Positions 1 through 8,498 are shown, counted from the stretch's first letter. The stretch is 64,000 bases of DNA from Mannheimia bovis (GCF_014541205.1 NZ_CP061280.1:2062798-2126797), one strand, 5' to 3'. Numbers and translations are program-made. The notes: generated by a model not told the origin, from the sequence alone.

Positions 1-248
1 TTGCGGTATTTTTGCAGTTAGAAGAAGCTATTGATTATGAAGCACAAGACAACAAAGATGTTGATCTTATTTATGCTATTATGTTCCCTGAAAATAGCTG
101 CGAGCAATATAAAAGCTGCTTGCCACAAATTGCTAAACAATTAACGGATAAATCCTTATTAAAACAACTCCGAGCAGCAGAATCAGCAGAGGATATTTGG
201 CAAATTTTGGTGTATGCTGATAATCACCCAAAAGATGAAGAAGAATAG
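1..248 (+). CDS. ptsN: PTS IIA-like nitrogen regulatory protein PtsN, C-terminal part
   Basis: This is the last ~82 residues of a reading frame entering from the left edge (codons in phase from base 3). The AVFLQLEEAIDYEAQDNKDVD segment followed by a LIYAIMFPE strand fits the EIIA(Ntr) fold. The phospho-accepting histidine lies upstream, outside the window. PtsN is the terminal phosphoacceptor of the nitrogen PTS and regulates other proteins by binding them; it does not transport sugar. The stop is 9 bases before rapZ, matching the enterobacterial order ptsN-rapZ, so the two are probably cotranscribed. The call rests partly on this context. Confidence 0.82.
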   Translation, partial: AVFLQLEEAIDYEAQDNKDVDLIYAIMFPENSCEQYKSCLPQIAKQLTDKSLLKQLRAAESAEDIWQILVYADNHPKDEEE

Positions 249-257
249 TGAGGCAAT

Positions 258-1124
258 ATGGAATTAATCATTATCAGTGGGCATTCCGGCTCCGGTAAGT
301 CAGTGGCATTAAGAGCATTAGAAGATGCTGGTTATTACTGCGTTGATAATATTCCTTTAGCGTTAATTCCAACCTTAACCTACTATCTTACCCAAGAAAA
401 TCGTTCTGCGGTCATTAGCTTAGATATTCGCAATCTACCGAATACGCCTAATGCCATTGAAGAGTTAATCACTCAGCTTGAACCTTTAAATGCTAAGCTG
501 ATTTTCTTAGATTGTGATCGTAATACGCTCATTCGCCGTTATAGCGACTCTCGTCGTATTCATCCACTCTCCACTCAAAATGATCTTTCATTGGAAGGAG
601 CTATTGATCTCGAACGGAAATTGCTTGAGCCATTAGTACAAAATGCTAACTATATTATTGATACCAGCAATCTCTCTTCACACGAGTTGGCAGAAAATCT
701 ACGTCATTTATTAAAAGGTTCTAGCGATAAAGAACTTAAAATTATTTTCCAATCCTTCGGTTTTAAATACGGCTTGCCTGCCGATGCCGATTATGTGTTT
801 GATGTCCGTTTTTTACCTAACCCGCATTGGAACCCAGAATTACGCCCAATGACCGGTTTGGAACAGCCTGTGATCGATTTTTTAGAACGCCAAACCGACG
901 TACATAATTTCATCTACCAAACACGCAACTATTTAGAAATGTGGCTACCAATGTTAGAGAAAAATAACCGTAGCTATCTGACTATTGCGATTGGTTGTAC
1001 CGGCGGGAAACACCGTTCTGTATTTATTGCCGAGCAATTGGCAAAATATTTCCAAGCGAAAGGCAAGAATGTACAAATTCGCCATAAAAGTTTGGAAAAA
1101 CATCATAAAAAAACCTCTAATTAG
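258..1124 (+). CDS. rapZ: RNase adapter protein RapZ
   Basis: This 288-aa protein is close to the ~284 aa usual for RapZ. Residues 8-15 form a Walker A P-loop (GHSGSGKS) in the N-terminal kinase-like domain. The C-terminal domain carries CTGGKHRS at 247-254 and a basic tail ([11 protein letters not shown]) typical of the RNA-binding part. In E. coli, RapZ binds the small RNAs GlmY/GlmZ and delivers GlmZ to RNase E, tuning glucosamine-6-phosphate synthase; whether this lineage keeps the same RNA partners cannot be seen here. It lies just downstream of ptsN and ends before a USS inverted pair that could act as the operon terminator. Confidence 0.95.
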   Translation: MELIIISGHSGSGKSVALRALEDAGYYCVDNIPLALIPTLTYYLTQENRSAVISLDIRNLPNTPNAIEELITQLEPLNAKLIFLDCDRNTLIRRYSDSRRIHPLSTQNDLSLEGAIDLERKLLEPLVQNANYIIDTSNLSSHELAENLRHLLKGSSDKELKIIFQSFGFKYGLPADADYVFDVRFLPNPHWNPELRPMTGLEQPVIDFLERQTDVHNFIYQTRNYLEMWLPMLEKNNRSYLTIAIGCTGGKHRSVFIAEQLAKYFQAKGKNVQIRHKSLEKHHKKTSN

Positions 1125-1130
1125 TTAAGC

Positions 1131-1190
1131 TACAAGCGGTTAAATTTCTTCCATAAATTGCAATTTTTAGAAAAATTTTGACCGCTTGTA
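1131..1190. terminator. Inverted USS pair, probable bidirectional terminator-like hairpin after rapZ
   Basis: TACAAGCGGT at 1131-1140 and its complement ACCGCTTGTA at 1181-1190 are followed or preceded by AT-rich arms that continue the pairing. The pair sits in the rapZ-ubiI gap. Paired Pasteurellaceae uptake signals often double as terminators; that role is inferred here. Confidence 0.6.
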
Positions 1191-1211
1191 AATTTTGAAA
1201 TGTAATCAGTT

Positions 1212-2396
1212 ATGAAATCTACAGATATTGTTATTATTGGCGGCGGAATGGTTGGGCTTGCTCTTGCAGGATTATTAAAAGAGACCAACTGCCAAATTAA
1301 AATCATTGAAAAAAACACGCCTCAATTTGATGATAGCAAAACTCACCACCGTGTCAGTGCTATCAACGCCTCAAGCCAAAAAATGTTGGAGCAAATTGGA
1401 GCATTCCAACAAATTCCCGAACATCGCCTCTCCCCTTATACTGAAATGTTTGTTTGGGAAAAAGACAGCTTTGCCAACATTCATTTCGATAATAACGATG
1501 CCGAAATTAAGCAGTTAGGCTTATCACAACTTGGCTTTATTATTGAAAATGCGGTTATTCAACACTCTCTTTGGCAACAAGTATCTCAACAATCCAATGT
1601 GGAATATATTGTCGCAACCCCGAAAACATTAGGTATAAGCGAGAATGGGGCATTTTTAACACTCGATAATGGTGAAATGATCTCAGCTAAATTAGTGGTA
1701 GGTGCTGATGGAGCAAATTCTTGGGTTCGTCATCAAACTAAAATCCCCTTAACCAGCAAAGATTATCAACATACCGCCTTAGTGTGTAATGTAAAAACAA
1801 CGGAAAAGCATAATAAAACTGCTCGTCAAATCTTTGCTGAAGATAGCATTTTGGCTTTCTTACCAATGGCAGATGAAAATCTTTGCTCAATTGTTTGGTC
1901 ATTACCACCAGAAAAAGCCAAAACCTTGAGCGATTGCAGCGAGCACGACTTTAATAAAGCTCTAAGCATTGCCTTTGATAATCAACTTGGCTTATGCGAA
2001 TTGCAAAGTTTACGCGAAATTTACCCGCTTACCGCACGCTTTGCCCGTGATTTTGCACAGCCTCGCATTGCATTAATTGGCGATGCGGCTCACACTATCC
2101 ACCCCCTAGCTGGCTTAGGTGTAAACTTAGGATTTGCGGATGCTCTAACACTTGCTCAAGAAATTCAAAAACATCTCGCTAATGATGAAGATATTGGTGA
2201 ATATCGCCATTTACGCCAATTTGAGCGGGAACGTAAAGCACAAGCGGTAAAATTATTAGCCACAATGGAAGGATTAAAACAGCTTTTCAATGGCAACCAC
2301 CCATTGAAGAAATTGGTAAGAGGTGTTGGCTTAAGTATGACAAACCAACTCCCTTTCGCCAAAAAGCTATTAATTCAACAAGCTCTTTACCTATAG
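1212..2396 (+). CDS. ubiI: 2-polyprenylphenol hydroxylase UbiI (FAD-dependent)
   Basis: This 394-aa flavoprotein monooxygenase has an N-terminal Rossmann FAD motif (IIGGGMVGLALAG, from residue 8) and the second FAD signature GDAAHTIHPLAG from residue 290. Several stretches resemble E. coli UbiI/VisC more than UbiF or UbiH: RVSAINASS, VWEKDSF, ENAVIQHSLW and a SIVWSLPPE block. UbiI hydroxylates C5 of the benzene ring in aerobic ubiquinone synthesis, in the membrane-associated Ubi complex. It appears monocistronic, lying between a USS hairpin and the lipoprotein pair. UbiH is the main alternative, and I judge it less likely. Confidence 0.85.
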   Translation: MKSTDIVIIGGGMVGLALAGLLKETNCQIKIIEKNTPQFDDSKTHHRVSAINASSQKMLEQIGAFQQIPEHRLSPYTEMFVWEKDSFANIHFDNNDAEIKQLGLSQLGFIIENAVIQHSLWQQVSQQSNVEYIVATPKTLGISENGAFLTLDNGEMISAKLVVGADGANSWVRHQTKIPLTSKDYQHTALVCNVKTTEKHNKTARQIFAEDSILAFLPMADENLCSIVWSLPPEKAKTLSDCSEHDFNKALSIAFDNQLGLCELQSLREIYPLTARFARDFAQPRIALIGDAAHTIHPLAGLGVNLGFADALTLAQEIQKHLANDEDIGEYRHLRQFERERKAQAVKLLATMEGLKQLFNGNHPLKKLVRGVGLSMTNQLPFAKKLLIQQALYL

Positions 2397-2470
2397 AATG
2401 TAAATTAGATTGAAATAGCGTAAAGATTTCATCTTTTATGAACTAATATTAAGACTGTCAGTCTATTAGT

Positions 2471-2479
2471 TGGTACAAT
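2471..2479 (+). promoter_or_regulatory. Probable extended -10 promoter for the lipoprotein gene at 2535
   Basis: TGGTACAAT (TGn plus TACAAT) lies 56 bases before the ATG, just after a short palindrome AGACTGTCAGTCT at 2452-2464. No convincing -35 was seen, as expected for an extended -10 promoter. The palindrome could bind a regulator, but none is identified. Confidence 0.35.
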
Positions 2480-2534
2480 AACCGCCCCTTTACACCTTTG
2501 GGGTTTATTTTCATCTTTTTGAGGAATTATTTTA

Positions 2535-3116
2535 ATGAACAAAATTACTAAAATCAGTGCAACCGCTTTAGTCGCTTTATTTTTAGCCGCTTGTGATAAA
2601 CCGGCACAAAAAGCACCTGCAACAGAACCGGCAAAAACAACTGAAGCAGCACCGGCAGCTACTCCGGCTGCAGAAGCTGCAAAACCGGCTGAAACAACAG
2701 TTGCCGCTCCAAGCGAAGCAGCAAAAGCAGACTATCAAAAATTAGCTACTTGGAATGCAGAACAAGAGAAATCAATGCAAGCAGCACAAGTTGAATTGCA
2801 ACAAAAATTAGCAACACAAGATGCTGCTCAAATGCAAGAAGGATTGGTTGCATTTAACAAAAAAGTTGAAGATACCGTAAAAAGTTTAGAAGCTGTTGAT
2901 GTATCTGATGCTCAACTTAAAGAGTTAAAAGAAAAAAGCAAATCTGCTCTAACACTTTCAAGTGAAGTGCTTAACGAACAAGTAAAAGTGCTATCTAATC
3001 CAACGGATGAAGCACTAAGACAATCAGCACAGAAAAAAGCTGAAGCATTAATCGAAGTTAATACTGAGTTACAAAAAATTAGTGCTGAAGTAGAAAAAAG
3101 ATTTTCAGCTAAATAA
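2535..3116 (+). CDS. Small lipoprotein with Ala/Pro/Glu linker and helical domain
   Basis: This 193-aa protein has a classic lipoprotein signal: basic MNKITK, a hydrophobic core, and lipobox LAAC with the lipidated Cys at residue 20. Asp follows at +2, which in E. coli favours inner-membrane retention. Residues ~22-62 are a low-complexity A/P/E/T/K linker. The remainder is predicted largely helical and Gln/Lys/Glu-rich, perhaps coiled coil. Function is unknown. The gene starts after a good ribosome site (GAGG, 2521-2524) and ends at an intrinsic terminator. The next gene is a clear paralogue with the same plan (DYQKLATWNAEQEKS versus DYKTFRDWQDSQEKA). Confidence 0.8.
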   Translation: MNKITKISATALVALFLAACDKPAQKAPATEPAKTTEAAPAATPAAEAAKPAETTVAAPSEAAKADYQKLATWNAEQEKSMQAAQVELQQKLATQDAAQMQEGLVAFNKKVEDTVKSLEAVDVSDAQLKELKEKSKSALTLSSEVLNEQVKVLSNPTDEALRQSAQKKAEALIEVNTELQKISAEVEKRFSAK

Positions 3117-3130
3117 TTAGTATAATATAG

Positions 3131-3160
3131 AAAGCTAGAGATTTTGCTCTAGCTTTTTTT
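3131..3160 (+). terminator. Intrinsic terminator between the two lipoprotein genes
   Basis: A perfect stem AAAGCTAGAG / CTCTAGCTTT with a 6-base loop is followed by a T run. It suggests the two paralogous lipoproteins are at least partly separate transcripts. Confidence 0.8.
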
Positions 3161-3179
3161 TAGGGACTTAAGGACGATT

Positions 3180-3818
3180 ATGAACACTCTTTCTAAAATT
3201 AGTTTATCTGCATTATTTGCAATTTTTTTGACCGCTTGTGAAAAGCCTAATACTCAATCAGCCGAACAGAAACCAGAGCAAGTACAAGCCTCTGAGGTAA
3301 AAAAAGAAGAAGTTAAGCCGGTAGATACTGGAGCAGAAGATTATAAAACCTTCCGTGATTGGCAAGACAGTCAAGAAAAAGCCTTGAATGATGCTATTCA
3401 AACAGCAACTGATGCTCTCACAGATAAACAAAAAGCTGATCCTGCGATTATGCAAGAAACAGTGAATAAAACCTTACTTACACAGCTTGATAGCATTAAA
3501 GCAAGTGCTGAAGCACTGAATATTCAGAATAGTGAAGTAAAAGCACTTAAAGATAAAACATTAGAAGTGCTCACTTTAGGTACTCAAATGATTATTGAGG
3601 GAGCGAATATGGAGAAAAATCCAACACCAGAAGCTCATAAAGCCTTTGGTGAACTTCAGACTAAACTTAATCAGTTAGCGGAAGAAGGGCAGAAATTGGA
3701 GAATGAATTAAAGGCAAAATATGCCCCTGATACTCAACCTGAGGTAACACCAGCAGAAACAAAACCTCAAGAAACAGCTCCCGTTAATACAGCACCAACA
3801 GAAGCAACAACAAAATAA
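3180..3818 (+). CDS. Paralogous small lipoprotein with helical domain and Pro/Thr/Glu tail
   Basis: This 212-aa protein is a paralogue of the gene 60 bases upstream. The lipobox LTAC places the modified Cys at residue 20, with Glu at +2. A short acidic linker leads into a helical domain (~residues 55-175), followed by a ~25-residue P/T/E/A-rich tail that its sister lacks. The codons for Leu-Thr-Ala-Cys in the lipobox are a perfect USS complement (GACCGCTTGT, 3231-3240). It is likely a tandem duplication with divergence. No enzymatic motif is visible and the function is unknown. Confidence 0.78.
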   Translation: MNTLSKISLSALFAIFLTACEKPNTQSAEQKPEQVQASEVKKEEVKPVDTGAEDYKTFRDWQDSQEKALNDAIQTATDALTDKQKADPAIMQETVNKTLLTQLDSIKASAEALNIQNSEVKALKDKTLEVLTLGTQMIIEGANMEKNPTPEAHKAFGELQTKLNQLAEEGQKLENELKAKYAPDTQPEVTPAETKPQETAPVNTAPTEATTK

Positions 3819-3820
3819 AA

Positions 3821-3856
3821 AATAAGGCATAGCTTTATCGCTATGCCTTATTTTTT
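3821..3856. terminator. Bidirectional intrinsic terminator
   Basis: AATAAGGCATAG / CTATGCCTTATT is a strong hairpin with A run before and T run after. It lies between the convergent ends of the lipoprotein gene (plus) and plpC (minus) and can serve both. Confidence 0.85.
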
Positions 3857-3869
3857 AAGGAATACAAGG

Positions 3870-4661
3870 TTACCAACCTTTCACCATTGCTCCTTTAAAC
3901 TCTTCATTTGCTTTATTATAGACTTCCTCAGTTTGGTAAGCCTTCACAAAATCTTTTACAGCGTCTGAATTTTGATTATCTTCACGAGCAACAATTAAAT
4001 TCACGTAAGGAGAATCTTTATCTTCCACAAATAAGCCGTCTTTTGTTGGCGTTAAGCCATTTTGACCGGCATAAGTGGTATTGATAATTGAAAATGCAAC
4101 ATCATCTAAAGTGCGAGGTAAAAGCGGTGCTTCAATCTCCTGAATAACTAACTTACGAGGATTTTCAATAATATCAACACTAGTTGCTTTTAAACCTGCG
4201 TCAGCTCTTAATTTAATTAAACCTTGTTTTTCCAATAAAATTAATGCTCGAGCTAAATTAGTCGGGTCATTTGGCACCGCAATAGTATCACCATCTTTTA
4301 ACTCTTCTACAGATTTAATTTTCTTAGAATATGCTGCAATCGGGTAAACAAATGTATTACCGACCGGTACTAATTTATAACCTTTTTCTTGGATTTGGTT
4401 ATCTAAATACGGTTTGTGCTGGAACGCATTTAAATCTAAATCACCTTTATTTAAAGCTTCGTTTGGTGTTGCATAATCGGTAAATACTACCAGCTCCACA
4501 TCACGGTTATATTTTTCTTTCGCAATTTTTGCCGCTACTTCCATTACTTTGTGTTCAGGACCTGAAATCACGCCAACTTTTAACTTCCCCGCTTTATCAT
4601 TACAAGCGGTCAAAAATAGTGCAGAAATTGCAACTACACCTAAAATTTTATTGAATTTCAT
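3870..4661 (-). CDS. plpC: MetQ/NlpA-family methionine-binding lipoprotein PlpC
   Basis: This 263-aa substrate-binding lipoprotein starts at the ATG at 4661 (MKFNKILG), preceded by GGAGAC; an upstream in-frame ATG at 4688 lacks a signal peptide. The lipobox is LTAC with Cys20. The MetQ signature NAFQHKPYLD is intact, as are NTFVYPIAAYSKKI, PNDPTNLARALILL, NTTYAGQ, YVNLIVAREDN and a C-terminal MVKGW. It is the third of three tandem paralogues after metN-metI, the arrangement known as plpA-plpB-plpC in Mannheimia haemolytica. It probably presents methionine or a derivative to MetI. A hairpin lies between it and plpB. Confidence 0.9.
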   Translation of the reverse strand: MKFNKILGVVAISALFLTACNDKAGKLKVGVISGPEHKVMEVAAKIAKEKYNRDVELVVFTDYATPNEALNKGDLDLNAFQHKPYLDNQIQEKGYKLVPVGNTFVYPIAAYSKKIKSVEELKDGDTIAVPNDPTNLARALILLEKQGLIKLRADAGLKATSVDIIENPRKLVIQEIEAPLLPRTLDDVAFSIINTTYAGQNGLTPTKDGLFVEDKDSPYVNLIVAREDNQNSDAVKDFVKAYQTEEVYNKANEEFKGAMVKGW

Positions 4662-4690
4662 AATGTCTCCTTTTTTAATATTTATCATCT

Positions 4691-4727
4691 AAAAAAATGA
4701 GCAGTAGCTCGCACTACTACTCATTTT
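4691..4727 (-). terminator. Terminator-like hairpin between plpB and plpC
   Basis: Reading the minus strand, AAAATGAGTAGTAG pairs with CTACTGCTCATTTT with one mismatched or wobble position, followed by T residues. It lies between the plpB stop and the plpC start, so it may attenuate plpC expression. Confidence 0.65.
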
Positions 4728-4739
4728 AATAGGGGTAAA

Positions 4740-5570
4740 TTACCAACCTTTTACCACACCGCCGTTAAATAATTTTAACGCTTCTTGGAATACTTCTTCG
4801 GTTTGGAATGATTTCACAAAGGTTTGTAAACGTGGATCATCTTTGTTGTCTTCACGACTCACCACTAAATTCACATACGGAGAATCTTTTGATTCAACAA
4901 TAACTCCGTCTTTATCCGGGCTTAAACCTGCTTGACCTGCGTAAGTGTTATTGATGATCGCCAATTCCACATCGTCTAACATACGGGTTAATAATGCGGT
5001 GTCAGCTTGTACGATTTTGATATTTTTCGGGTTTTCAATAATATCATTTTCCGTTGCAAACACATTTTTCGGATCTTTTAATTTCAACAAGCCGTGTGCT
5101 TGAAGTAATAATAACGCACGAGCGGTATTACTTGCGTTATTTGGAATCGCAACTTGAGCCCCCTCTTTTAACTCAGAAATATTTTTGATTTTTTTCGAGT
5201 AAGCTGCAATTGGCCATACTAAAGTGTTACCGATGATCGCTAATTTATAGCCACGATCTTTCATCTCTTGTTCCATATAAGGCACTGTTTGGAATGCGTT
5301 TGCATCTAAATCTTTCGCGTGTAATGCTGCGTTTGGCTGTGTATATTCAGTAAATTGAACTAATTCCACTTCTAAACCGTATTTCTCTTTTGCAATTTTC
5401 ACTGCAACTTCCGTCATTTGTGCTTCAGGACCGGTCATTACGCCAACTTTTAACGGAGCTTGTTTCTCCGCTTTTGCAGGTTCTGCCGCTGCTTGTGTTT
5501 TTTCTTCTTTACAGGCGGTTAATGCTAAAGCAGATACTAACACTACGCCTAATAGTTTTTTAAAGTTCAT
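4740..5570 (-). CDS. plpB: MetQ/NlpA-family lipoprotein PlpB with altered ligand motif
   Basis: This 276-aa lipoprotein has signal MNFKKLLGVVLVSALALTAC with Cys20. Overall it aligns along its length with PlpA and PlpC (VGVMTGPEAQMTEVAVKIAKEKYG, INNTYAGQ, YVNLVVSREDN, VVKGW). Its pocket segment differs: NAFQTVPYME replaces NAFQHKPYLD, NTLVWPIAAYS replaces NTFVYPLAGYS, and PNNASNTAR replaces PNDPSNLAR. The first change removes the His that contacts methionine in MetQ structures. It probably still docks on MetNI, but may bind a different ligand. It is the middle gene of the trio and is flanked by hairpins on both sides. Confidence 0.88.
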   Translation of the reverse strand: MNFKKLLGVVLVSALALTACKEEKTQAAAEPAKAEKQAPLKVGVMTGPEAQMTEVAVKIAKEKYGLEVELVQFTEYTQPNAALHAKDLDANAFQTVPYMEQEMKDRGYKLAIIGNTLVWPIAAYSKKIKNISELKEGAQVAIPNNASNTARALLLLQAHGLLKLKDPKNVFATENDIIENPKNIKIVQADTALLTRMLDDVELAIINNTYAGQAGLSPDKDGVIVESKDSPYVNLVVSREDNKDDPRLQTFVKSFQTEEVFQEALKLFNGGVVKGW

Positions 5571-5594
5571 TTGAGTTCTTCCTATATAAGAGTT

Positions 5595-5645
5595 TTAAAA
5601 TAAAAAGCGATTAACCTTAGAGATCAAGCTCAGCGATTAATCGCT
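5595..5645 (-). terminator. Terminator-like hairpin between plpA and plpB
   Basis: On the minus strand, AGCGATTAA (5645-5637) pairs with TTAATCGCT (5614-5606), followed by TTTTATTTTA. A nested palindrome AGCGATTAATCGCT lies in the first arm. It could reduce read-through from metN-metI-plpA into plpB. Confidence 0.55.
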
Positions 5646-5665
5646 AATATGAAAAAAACAGAAAA

Positions 5666-6493
5666 TTACCAGCCTTTTACTACACCATCTTTGAAGTGTT
5701 TTTGTGCTTCTTGGTACACTTCTTCAGTTTGGTAAGATTTGATAAAGTTTTGTACATTTGCAGCATCTTTGTTGTCTTGACGTGCTACGATAATATTTAC
5801 ATAAGGCGAATCTTTAGATTCTACAAACACACCGTGATCTTGCGTATTTAAGCCAACTTGACCTGCGTAAGTGTTATTCACTACCGCTAAATCTACGTCA
5901 TCTAATGCTTTTGCAGCAATTGAAGTATCCACTTCTTTAATTTCTAATTTTTTCGGGTTCTCAATAATATCTACTGACGTTGAGAATAAATTAGTATTAT
6001 CTTTTAACTTAATTAAGCCTTGTTTTTCAAGCAAAATTAATGCACGAGCTAAGTTAGACGGATCATTTGGTACGGCAATCACAGCACCATCTGCCAATTC
6101 AGCAACATTTTTCACTTTTTTAGAATAGCCGGCTAATGGATAAACGAAAGTGTTCCCCACAATTACCAAGTTGTTTAAGCCTTTTGATTGGCTGTCTTTA
6201 TCTAAATACGGCTTGTGTTGGAATGCGTTAGCATCTAAATCGCCTTTGCTTACTGCCGTATTTGGTAATGCATAGTCGTTAAATAATACAAATTCAACTT
6301 CTAAACCGTATTTTTCTTTTGCAATTTGAGCAGCACGTTCCGCAACAGTATGCTCAGGACCAGACATTACACCTACTTTAATTTTCGCTGCCTGCACAGT
6401 TTGAGCTGCTGGCTCTGCTTTTTTCTCTTCTTTACAAGCCGTTAATGCGAGTGCTGATACTAATGCTACGCCTAATACTTTTTTGAAATTCAT
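5666..6493 (-). CDS. plpA: MetQ-type methionine-binding lipoprotein PlpA
   Basis: This 275-aa protein has lipobox LTAC with Cys20 and a short Lys/Glu/Ala linker. The full MetQ ligand motif set is present: LFNDYALPN, NAFQHKPYLD, NTFVYPLAGYSKKV, PNDPSNLARALILL, VVNNTYAGQ and YVNIIVARQDN. It lies 22 bases downstream of metI with no hairpin between, so it is the most likely main binding protein of the MetNI transporter. This cell-envelope lipoprotein family was described in M. haemolytica as a set of three contiguous genes. Confidence 0.92.
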   Translation of the reverse strand: MNFKKVLGVALVSALALTACKEEKKAEPAAQTVQAAKIKVGVMSGPEHTVAERAAQIAKEKYGLEVEFVLFNDYALPNTAVSKGDLDANAFQHKPYLDKDSQSKGLNNLVIVGNTFVYPLAGYSKKVKNVAELADGAVIAVPNDPSNLARALILLEKQGLIKLKDNTNLFSTSVDIIENPKKLEIKEVDTSIAAKALDDVDLAVVNNTYAGQVGLNTQDHGVFVESKDSPYVNIIVARQDNKDAANVQNFIKSYQTEEVYQEAQKHFKDGVVKGW

Positions 6494-6515
6494 AAAAACC
6501 TCTGTTTTAATAAAA

Positions 6516-7193
6516 TTAACGATGATCGTAACGTTTTGCTAAAGTATCACCCAATTTCTGGCTTACCATCACAATCGCCACAATAATAATTGTTGCAATC
6601 CATTTCACATAAACCATATTACGGTGTTCCCCGTAACTGATTGCCAAGTTTCCTAAACCGCCACCGCCAACAGCGCCAGCCATTGCAGAATAACCGATTA
6701 ACGCCACTAAAGTTAAGGTAATGCCGTTGATTAAAATCGGTAACGATTCCGGCAAATAGAATTTACTCACAACTTGCCAATTGGTTGCCCCCATTGATTT
6801 TGCTGCTTCAGTTAAGCCTGATGGAATTTCCAATAACGCATTAGAGGTTAAGCGAGCAAAAAACGGAATTGCCGACACACTTAGCGGCACTATCGCAGCT
6901 GTTGTCCCTAAAGTCGTCCCCACAATTAAACGGGTAAACGGCAGTAAAATAATCAACAAAATAATAAACGGAATTGAACGCCCGATATTAATAATCACAT
7001 CTAAAATTTGATGTAATCTTGGGTTTTCTAAAATTTCACCTTTACCTGTTAAAAACGCTAAAAAACCGATGGGTAAACCAATTACCACCGCTAATGCGGT
7101 TGCCACAAAGCCCATATAGATGGTTTCAAAAGTAGAACTCCATACTAAGCTCCACATCTGTGGTGTCATCTCTTTTAAAAAATCAGCCCACAT
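6516..7193 (-). CDS. metI: D/L-methionine ABC transporter permease MetI
   Basis: This 225-aa integral membrane protein (E. coli MetI 217 aa) has about five hydrophobic segments. The cytoplasmic coupling (EAA) loop is visible as [16 protein letters not shown], the site that touches the MetN ATPase. Its first codons overlap the end of metN by 11 bases, indicating translational coupling. With MetN and a Plp lipoprotein it forms the importer in the inner membrane. Confidence 0.95.
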   Translation of the reverse strand: MWADFLKEMTPQMWSLVWSSTFETIYMGFVATALAVVIGLPIGFLAFLTGKGEILENPRLHQILDVIINIGRSIPFIILLIILLPFTRLIVGTTLGTTAAIVPLSVSAIPFFARLTSNALLEIPSGLTEAAKSMGATNWQVVSKFYLPESLPILINGITLTLVALIGYSAMAGAVGGGGLGNLAISYGEHRNMVYVKWIATIIIVAIVMVSQKLGDTLAKRYDHR

Positions 7194-8217
7194 AGCCTAA
7201 CACCTCTACTTTTACATTATTATCCATCAAATAAAATTTTGCTTCTGCAATTGCATCTGAATTGCCGCTTACTTCTGCAATCACAAAACCAAATTTCACA
7301 CCGCCTGCATAGTCAATTTGTGACATCAAAATACTGAAATCAATGCCAAATTTTTTCGATGCTGTGGAAAGCAACGGAGCATCAACAGAACGACCGGTAA
7401 ATTCAAATTTAATAATAGGCTGACTATTTTCGGTTGGTGAACTTAAAAGTTGCTCGGTATATTCTTGCGGTAGCTCAAAGTGGAAAGTTGATTGAATAAA
7501 TTTCTGAGCCAATTCTGTTTTTGGATTTGAGAAAATTTCGCTTACCGAGCCAGACTCAATCAACTGCCCTCTATCAATTACTGCCACACGGTCGCAAATA
7601 CGTTTCACTACTTCCATTTCGTGAGTAATCAACAAAATAGTTAAGCCTAAACGTTTGTTGATATCTTTTAATAATTGCAGAATAGATTGAGTGGTTGCTG
7701 GGTCTAACGCACTGGTTGCCTCATCACAAAGCAGAACGTGCGGATCACTTGCCAACGCACGGGCAATCGCCACACGCTGTTTTTGACCGCCGGAAAGATT
7801 TGCCGGGTAAACATCTTTACGATCAGTTAAGCCCACCAACTCTAATAATTCATTCACTTTTTTCTCAACTTCAGCTTTCGGCGTATTGCTCAAACGCAAC
7901 GATAACGCCACATTCTCGAACACGGTTTGAGAAGAAAGCAAATTAAAATGTTGGAAAATCATCGCAATATTACGGCGAGCTGAAATCAGCTCTTTATCCG
8001 ACATTGCAGTTAAATCTTGCCCATCAACAATTACTTGCCCCATTGTCGGGCGTTCTAATAAATTTACGCAACGAATTAAGGTACTCTTACCTGCACCTGA
8101 AGCCCCAATCACACCATAAATTGTGCCTTTCGGAACGTCCAGATTCACATTATCAAGAGCGGTAATTTTTTTACCCTTTACCTCAAACTGCTTGCTGATA
8201 TTTTTCAGCTGAATCAT
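7183..8217 (-). CDS. metN: Methionine ABC transporter ATP-binding protein MetN
   Basis: This 344-aa protein starts at the ATG at 8217 ([11 protein letters not shown]), which matches the family N-terminus; a GTG four codons upstream is possible. Walker A is GASGAGKS (38-45), the ABC signature is LSGGQKQR, Walker B is [12 protein letters not shown], and the switch His is in [10 protein letters not shown]. The last ~80 residues form the NIL/C2 domain, which in E. coli binds methionine and shuts the transporter down (transinhibition). It is first in a five-gene minus-strand operon metN-metI-plpA-plpB-plpC under a promoter with MetJ boxes. Confidence 0.96.
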   Translation of the reverse strand: MIQLKNISKQFEVKGKKITALDNVNLDVPKGTIYGVIGASGAGKSTLIRCVNLLERPTMGQVIVDGQDLTAMSDKELISARRNIAMIFQHFNLLSSQTVFENVALSLRLSNTPKAEVEKKVNELLELVGLTDRKDVYPANLSGGQKQRVAIARALASDPHVLLCDEATSALDPATTQSILQLLKDINKRLGLTILLITHEMEVVKRICDRVAVIDRGQLIESGSVSEIFSNPKTELAQKFIQSTFHFELPQEYTEQLLSSPTENSQPIIKFEFTGRSVDAPLLSTASKKFGIDFSILMSQIDYAGGVKFGFVIAEVSGNSDAIAEAKFYLMDNNVKVEVLGYVG

Positions 8218-8253
8218 TTTTCTATCCACATTAATTAAAATTATTTCTTCGCT

Positions 8254-8281
8254 ATTTTAGACGTCTAGATTGCTATGTCAA
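8254..8281 (-). promoter_or_regulatory. met operon promoter overlapped by MetJ operator
   Basis: On the minus strand, TTGACA (8281-8276), a 16-base spacer and TAAAAT (8259-8254) form a near-consensus sigma-70 promoter 37-64 bases before metN. The spacer contains AGACGTCT (8259-8266), the exact met-box consensus, next to AGATTGCT (8267-8274), a 5/8 match. MetJ with S-adenosylmethionine binds tandem 8-bp met boxes, so repression by methionine sufficiency is inferred. Confidence 0.82.
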
Positions 8282-8498
8282 TCAACTATCTTGATTTTTT
8301 TATTCCAAATAAGCATAAAGCATAAAATTATAGATTGCATCTGAAATAAATTAGGGTTTTATATGATTAATTTTCATAAAAATAGGATTTTCCCTACGGC
8401 TATATAAGGTAACCATAAAATTTTCTCGAATGTATCAATGCTGTGTATAATATTGCAACAGACAGTGTACCCCATATTCACAAGGGCTTTAGAAAATT

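Noticed and set aside
8282-8498. Small gene or riboswitch between metN and the GST gene
   Set aside because: No coding frame with a ribosome site and no SAM-riboswitch-like fold was seen; only AT-rich promoter-type DNA including a TATAAT at 8446.
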